DNA from: Marisa cornuarietis
Lineage: Eukaryota; Mollusca; Gastropoda; Architaenioglossa; Ampullariidae
DNA length: 64,000 nucleotides
Direction: 5' to 3'
NCBI GenBank assembly: GCA_004794655.1
Contig: SMMW01000001.1
Coordinates: forward strand, 16,156,501-16,220,500
A model generated the notes under the pieces. It did no database searches, was not told where the DNA came from, and worked only from the letters and a program-made list of their open reading frames with translations. Of this stretch, positions 61,001-64,000 are shown in pieces (the stretch's first letter is position 1; the number at the start of each line of letters is the position of its first letter). The position numbers were made by a program, and so were the translations under genes.

Positions 61001-63797
61001 CGGCATATCCAAAAGAAACGAGGTAGCTGACACACGTCTGAACTGCGTGAAGCCGGGCTTAAAACTGGAGTAGAGAGGCTCACTAGCGAGACAGGTGGGA
61101 TGGAAGGGGGCTGAGCTGTTTTCAAGTCCTATGGTGTTGCACGGGTTTGGACAGCTGGATTTGAGGTAGCTAGAGGGTGATCCCCATATAGTCATGTCAT
61201 CTGGTACAGTACGAAGAAGAAATACAAAACTGTCATATAACTATTTCTCATAATCACCTATAAAAAAATTTTGCAAACGTCGCCCAAACATTTCTTAATA
61301 ACAACCAGGTGACATTTCTCTTGCGGAATCTTCCAAAAGGTTAAAATGTGCTTAGAGCTGATAAGAAGTAGAGGACATATCGGAACTGTAATAAAAATGA
61401 TTCTTTTAAGCTATGTGTCCACTAAACAAGCATTCTCCTCATACCTACTTTGTCATTTCAATGACATCTTCCAGGAAAAATGCTTTCACAGGAAAAGTTT
61501 TTCCTGAAGTAAAAACATGCAGTTAAAATAACATCTTAAATTATTTTACAATGAACATGCAATAAATACCAGAACAAACCTACAAAAGAAAGGTCCAGCA
61601 AAATATAATTATTATATATATATATAAATGGAAAGGTTATCATACAAAATAGGCACAAGATGCTCATTTCAGAGACATAACACTAACAATCCCTCCTCTC
61701 TCTGTTTTTATAAATATATATATGCCACATTTTATAAGACATTTACACCATCATAGTTTTCAGTCTACAAACTCATTGACATTCAAACTTAACGTTATCC
61801 ACTAACATTGATACTTCACAATGAACATTTCTTTACAGGTGACAGAGATCCCACCTGGTATTTCAACAACAGGACAGTAGTTGAAGTAAGATGAAAACAG
61901 ATCTGCATTCAATGTAGCACTCATCAAAATGACCTTGAGATCAGGCCGCTTTGGTAAAATATCTCGAAGTATCATCAGCAGAAAATCACTGCACAGCAAC
62001 AAAAGGTAATGGGTGCAAATAAGAATTTGCATCTGTTTTCTTGGTTTTCTGGAACACGTGTTCTGAAATGTAGCCCCAGAAGAATAACCCAAAGGCCTTC
62101 GAAAAATTCAACTAACGGAGGTTGGGAGCCGAAAAGTCTTGAGTTGAGGAGATGTAGAATACATTGGTCTTATGGGAATTCGGATGGGGACTAACGAGTA
62201 ATTTGACATGGGGAAGGTCGACAATGAGGTCCGACTATATATATATATAAGAACACTGTTCACTGAAGCCAACTAAGTATATGTATGCACTCAGCTCTAT
62301 ATTGTTAGCACACGAGCACCTGTAAATCTTATCTGTAATTGCCATTGCAGATTAATGAAGTTGTATATATGATATTTACCTCTCCTCAGACCGTTCATGA
62401 ACTTCATCCACAATCAGATGCGTCACATCAGACAATGAAGAGTCACCCTCCAGCCTCCTCAAAATGATCCCAGTTGTACAGAACAGTAAGCGTGTTGCAG
62501 CTGACTAAAAGTAATGTTTTTAAATGTGGTTGAAAAAACAGCATAGTTCTCAAATGAGTAGACTTAAAAACTTCTAACTTAAACTAAACAAATAAAGAAG
62601 ATAGCTAACGCTAAAATAAAGCAATCACATTTAGGAGAGCATGTTAAAATGTAGACTAACAAGAGTTTCCATGGAAGTTTTAGATGCACACATATATATA
62701 TATATATGCATCAGCAAGTGGGGAGGAGGGGAAATGGTGTTTTATGCCAAACCAGCAACTAAGGCTATATCACAGCAAGGCAGCCAGCCCTGTAAACAGA
62801 TGACACATGCAGAGAAAGAACAGCGTGCCCTGACAAAAACAGAACCCAGGAGAGCCAACCTTCACTGTACTGGTGACAGGTGCTAACCATTTCACCACCA
62901 GACTGCCCACATGCATCATAAAGGGGAGGTTGGAAAGTTCACAGAAAATTATTTTAAAATGACACCACAGTTTTTTTTTCATGCCACAGTCCAAAAGTAT
63001 GTTTATACACTACCAATTTCAATGCATTTCTTCAGCCTTTATCAGCTGTTCCACTATTTACTGCTTCAATGATCTCTTCCCTGTTAGCCAACAACTTTCC
63101 AGCAGTGACTGCTTTCAAACCACAAGGGAAATGGTAAAGCAATAGTGACCATTCTTTTCTGCTTCATAGAAAAAGACACTCGCTCACGACAGTGATCTCA
63201 TTGTTTCACATCTTCATTTTTTTTATAGGTCAGCAAACATCACCAGTCAAACTGGGCACATGTGCTCAGGTTCCTAAAAAGTATTGTCATAAAAATTCCA
63301 CAGACTTTCTGACCTCCTCTCATACCATGCTGACATGCTACGGGTGACTGAGGTTTCAATACTTCATTTTTGATACTTACTGGGATTCTCATTCATACAC
63401 AAACTGTTTTTTTAATCTTTATGTTCTTTCTCTCTAGTTGACAATCATGCATTTAATTTTAACTTTTTTTTATAATAATTGATCATTAACTATTTTTTAT
63501 TACATTTCCACACTGCTTGACCATTGAATGTCATGTTCAAAGCACAAATAAGCAATTCAACTTCAAAAAAACAAACTCTTGTCAAGGTAATCTTTCCTCA
63601 CCTGTACACTCTCCAAACGAATCTGGTAACCGACAGAATTACCTAGCCTCTCAATTCGTTCATAAGCAACACGTTCTGCTACTGCAATGGCAGATATGCG
63701 GCGGGGCTGTGTGCAAACAATATTGCACAGACGAAGATCTCGCATCTGTAGGTGTTTATCAAGGATAAACTGTGGCACTTGAGTAGTTTTACCACAC
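49092..63797 (-). CDS. DHX57: ATP-dependent RNA helicase DHX57, C-terminal 820 aa
   Basis: Exons (minus): 63797-63602, 62504-62380, 61988-61855, 61503-61449, 58518-58286, 58148-58042, 57677-57568, 56826-56767, 56294-56181, 55913-55750, 55589-55513, 53605-53510, 53404-53355, 53025-52935, 52735-52640, 52448-52365, 50888-50748, 50279-50165, 49824-49787, 49658-49569, 49478-49335 and 49235-49092. All phases agree over 2464 bases. Helicase motifs: I CGKTTQ, Ia [44 protein letters not shown]. Then come the ratchet/HA2 region ([20 protein letters not shown]) and OB fold ([24 protein letters not shown]). DHX57 is a DEAH-box RNA helicase; the N-terminal UBA/zinc-finger/RWD part must lie right of the window. 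One intron (53509-53405) has a GC donor. The exon at 58286 starts at GTTTACAG, which restores the frame. Confidence 0.97.
51342..52209 (+). mobile_element. RTE-like LINE, 5'-truncated, 11-bp target duplication
   Basis: Flanked by AAGCTCCAGAT at 51331-51341 and 52210-52220. The frame is broken, but the order is [18 protein letters not shown] (catalytic), [18 protein letters not shown], then [36 protein letters not shown] and [17 protein letters not shown]. The tail is (AAT)n. Related to, but not the same family copy as, the RTE at 32846. It sits antisense in a DHX57 intron. Confidence 0.9.
54309..55225 (+). mobile_element. 5'-truncated LINE with open RT C-terminal frame and 9-bp duplication
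   Basis: GAGCCAACA flanks it at 54300-54308 and 55226-55234. The frame is open from the first base of the insert ([20 protein letters not shown]) to a TGA at 55223, 303 codons counted from ATG 54312. It includes the catalytic [13 protein letters not shown], thumb [37 protein letters not shown] and [19 protein letters not shown], ending before a (GACT)n tail. RT motifs upstream of the palm B region are missing, so it cannot be active. The uninterrupted frame and duplication indicate a recent insertion. Antisense in a DHX57 intron. Confidence 0.93.
56430..56672 (+). mobile_element. CR1-like LINE 3' end
   Basis: Same family as 31925-32585: AACCACGTTTCGAAAAAGAC, TGTGCAATGAGCATTCTTCT, ATACCTGCGCATTACA and a CATCATCATCAT tail. 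DHX57 intron. Confidence 0.82.
57690..57785 (-). mobile_element. SINE/LINE 3' tail remnant
   Basis: Minus-strand sequence ends in a TTATAAATTTAGTTATAATA and TTATTATTATCATTATTT tail after a CATGTGAATCGCCTTCAGGT block. It resembles the end of the SINE at 27862. DHX57 intron. Confidence 0.45.
58568..58863. mobile_element. short inverted-repeat element related to the DIRS-like ends
   Basis: About 296 bp with near-perfect inverted ends of about 55 bases. The left end is AAATACCATTTTTGATGGTA through TTACCAGATGACATGA; the right end is its reverse complement with about three changes. The interior (GGAGATCACCCTCTAGCTAC, CTGTCCAAACCCGTGCAAC) matches the left end of the large element at 39606. It behaves like a nonautonomous derivative and abuts copy 2. 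Confidence 0.7.
58864..61222 (-). mobile_element. large element, tentatively DIRS-like, copy 2 (deleted, inverted)
   Basis: Both inverted ends are present: TTCTTCTTCGTACTGTACCA at 58863 and its complement TGGTACAGTACGAAGAAGAA at 61202. Its minus strand matches copy 1. 58950-59760 corresponds to 44500-45290, and 60010-61222 to 39606-41205. About 3.3 kb of copy 1 (41205-44500) is missing and replaced by an AT-rich repeat at 59764-60010. Copy 1 has about 450 extra bases (40374-40825). A frame at 59499-59146 is the least damaged piece ([21 protein letters not shown]). It lies in a DHX57 intron in the gene's orientation. Confidence 0.6.
59764..60010. repeat. AT-rich palindromic tandem repeat inside copy 2
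   Basis: The core is a roughly 40-bp unit (TATAAAATGCAATCTATAAG, TATAGAATGAATTGTATAAC) repeated about four times. It is bracketed by copies of the perfect 18-bp palindrome TATACATTGCAATGTATA, and by CTAGC at the left and GCTAG at the right, so the whole block is nearly self-complementary (foldback). Confidence 0.85.
62741..62915 (-). mobile_element. tRNA-derived SINE, family B
   Basis: The reverse complement matches 7477-7652: the head with TGGTGGTGAAATGGTTAGCA and GGGTTCTGTTTTTG, and the tail TCTTTCTCTGCATGTGTCAT, CTGTTTACAGGGCTGGCTGC and GTGATATAGCC. DHX57 intron. Confidence 0.75.
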
Positions 63798-63807
63798 CTG
63801 TTATGGA

Positions 63808-64000
63808 TAAAAAGAATATGATGATGATGATGATGTCAATTTATATTGCGCAGGTATCCATTCAAAAGAATGCAGCGAAAACAGAAGAGAAGAAAAAAAA
63901 TAAAACAACAGGAAAGTAAAAAATAATAAAAACAGAAATGATGCTAGGTTGTTTAAGTCTGTCTTAAGTAAACAAATGAGTCTTCAGTCTTTTCCGAAAC
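63808..64000 (-). mobile_element. CR1-like LINE 3' end, cut by window edge
   Basis: The reverse complement reads AAGACTGAAGACTCATTTGT through TGAATGGATACCTGCGCAAT and ends in a (CAT)n tail at 63811-63835. Same family as 31925-32585. It lies in the DHX57 intron upstream of the first visible exon and continues past the edge. Confidence 0.82.

Noticed and set aside
61300..61385. Extra DHX57 exon suggested by an acceptor followed by an FRYVL-like reading
   Set aside because: It is out of phase with the preceding exon and soon hits a stop. Moving the start of the 58286-58518 exon to the AG before GTTTACAG joins the flanking exons perfectly.
1..64000. CRISPR arrays, bacterial operons or prophage
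   Set aside because: The sequence is intron-containing animal DNA. The tandem repeats seen are microsatellites and minisatellites without spacer structure.

Overview
This is animal nuclear DNA: spliced genes, long AT-rich introns, microsatellites and many degenerate retroelements. The gene content suggests a mollusc, probably a gastropod. The reasons are a pair of secreted 'short-chain collagen C4-like' genes (a family expanded in molluscs), conserved animal housekeeping and ciliary genes, and tRNA-derived SINEs with RTE/CR1-like LINE debris. Species cannot be fixed from the window. All exon boundaries below were derived by hand from splice sites, codon phase and remembered family resemblance; no alignment was run, so ends may be off by a base or so.

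Left part (1-10.3 kb): two C4-like secreted genes lie head to head. The minus-strand copy (626-2966) runs off the left edge after its fourth exon. The plus-strand copy (4777-10126) is complete in six exons. Both encode a signal peptide, a coiled-coil stalk in place of Gly-X-Y collagen, and the Trp/Cys-rich C-terminal domain. At 12.2-13.6 kb there is an intronless minus-strand ORF of 457 codons that I do not recognise.

Middle (15.5-28.9 kb): NUDT22 (minus) and RSPH9 (plus) are divergent with only 207 bases between start codons. RSPH9 converges on MRPS18A/mL66 (minus, five exons). A large NUDT22 intron holds a decayed CR1-like fragment and an LTR-like block with strong hairpins.

Right part (30.4-63.8 kb): AP5M1 (plus, 13 coding exons, complete, 485 codons before the stop) converges on DHX57 (minus, 22 exons, N-terminal part beyond the right edge). 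Their stop codons are 186 bases apart. Each gene has one GC-AG intron. Their introns carry most of the mobile DNA: a CR1 3' end duplicated in tandem; a 2.56-kb RTE copy with a 12-bp target duplication; an internally deleted hAT element with 8-bp duplication; two more 5'-truncated LINEs with duplications; and two inverted copies of a large element with inverted ends that I tentatively call DIRS-like.

The genes do not form one pathway. They are ordinary neighbours covering UDP-glucose hydrolysis, ciliary radial spoke, mitoribosome, AP-5 trafficking and an RNA helicase, plus a lineage-enriched secreted lectin-like pair. I found no CRISPR array, operon or convincing new system. The most unusual items are the coiled-coil C4-like head-to-head pair and the nested inverted-repeat element family.
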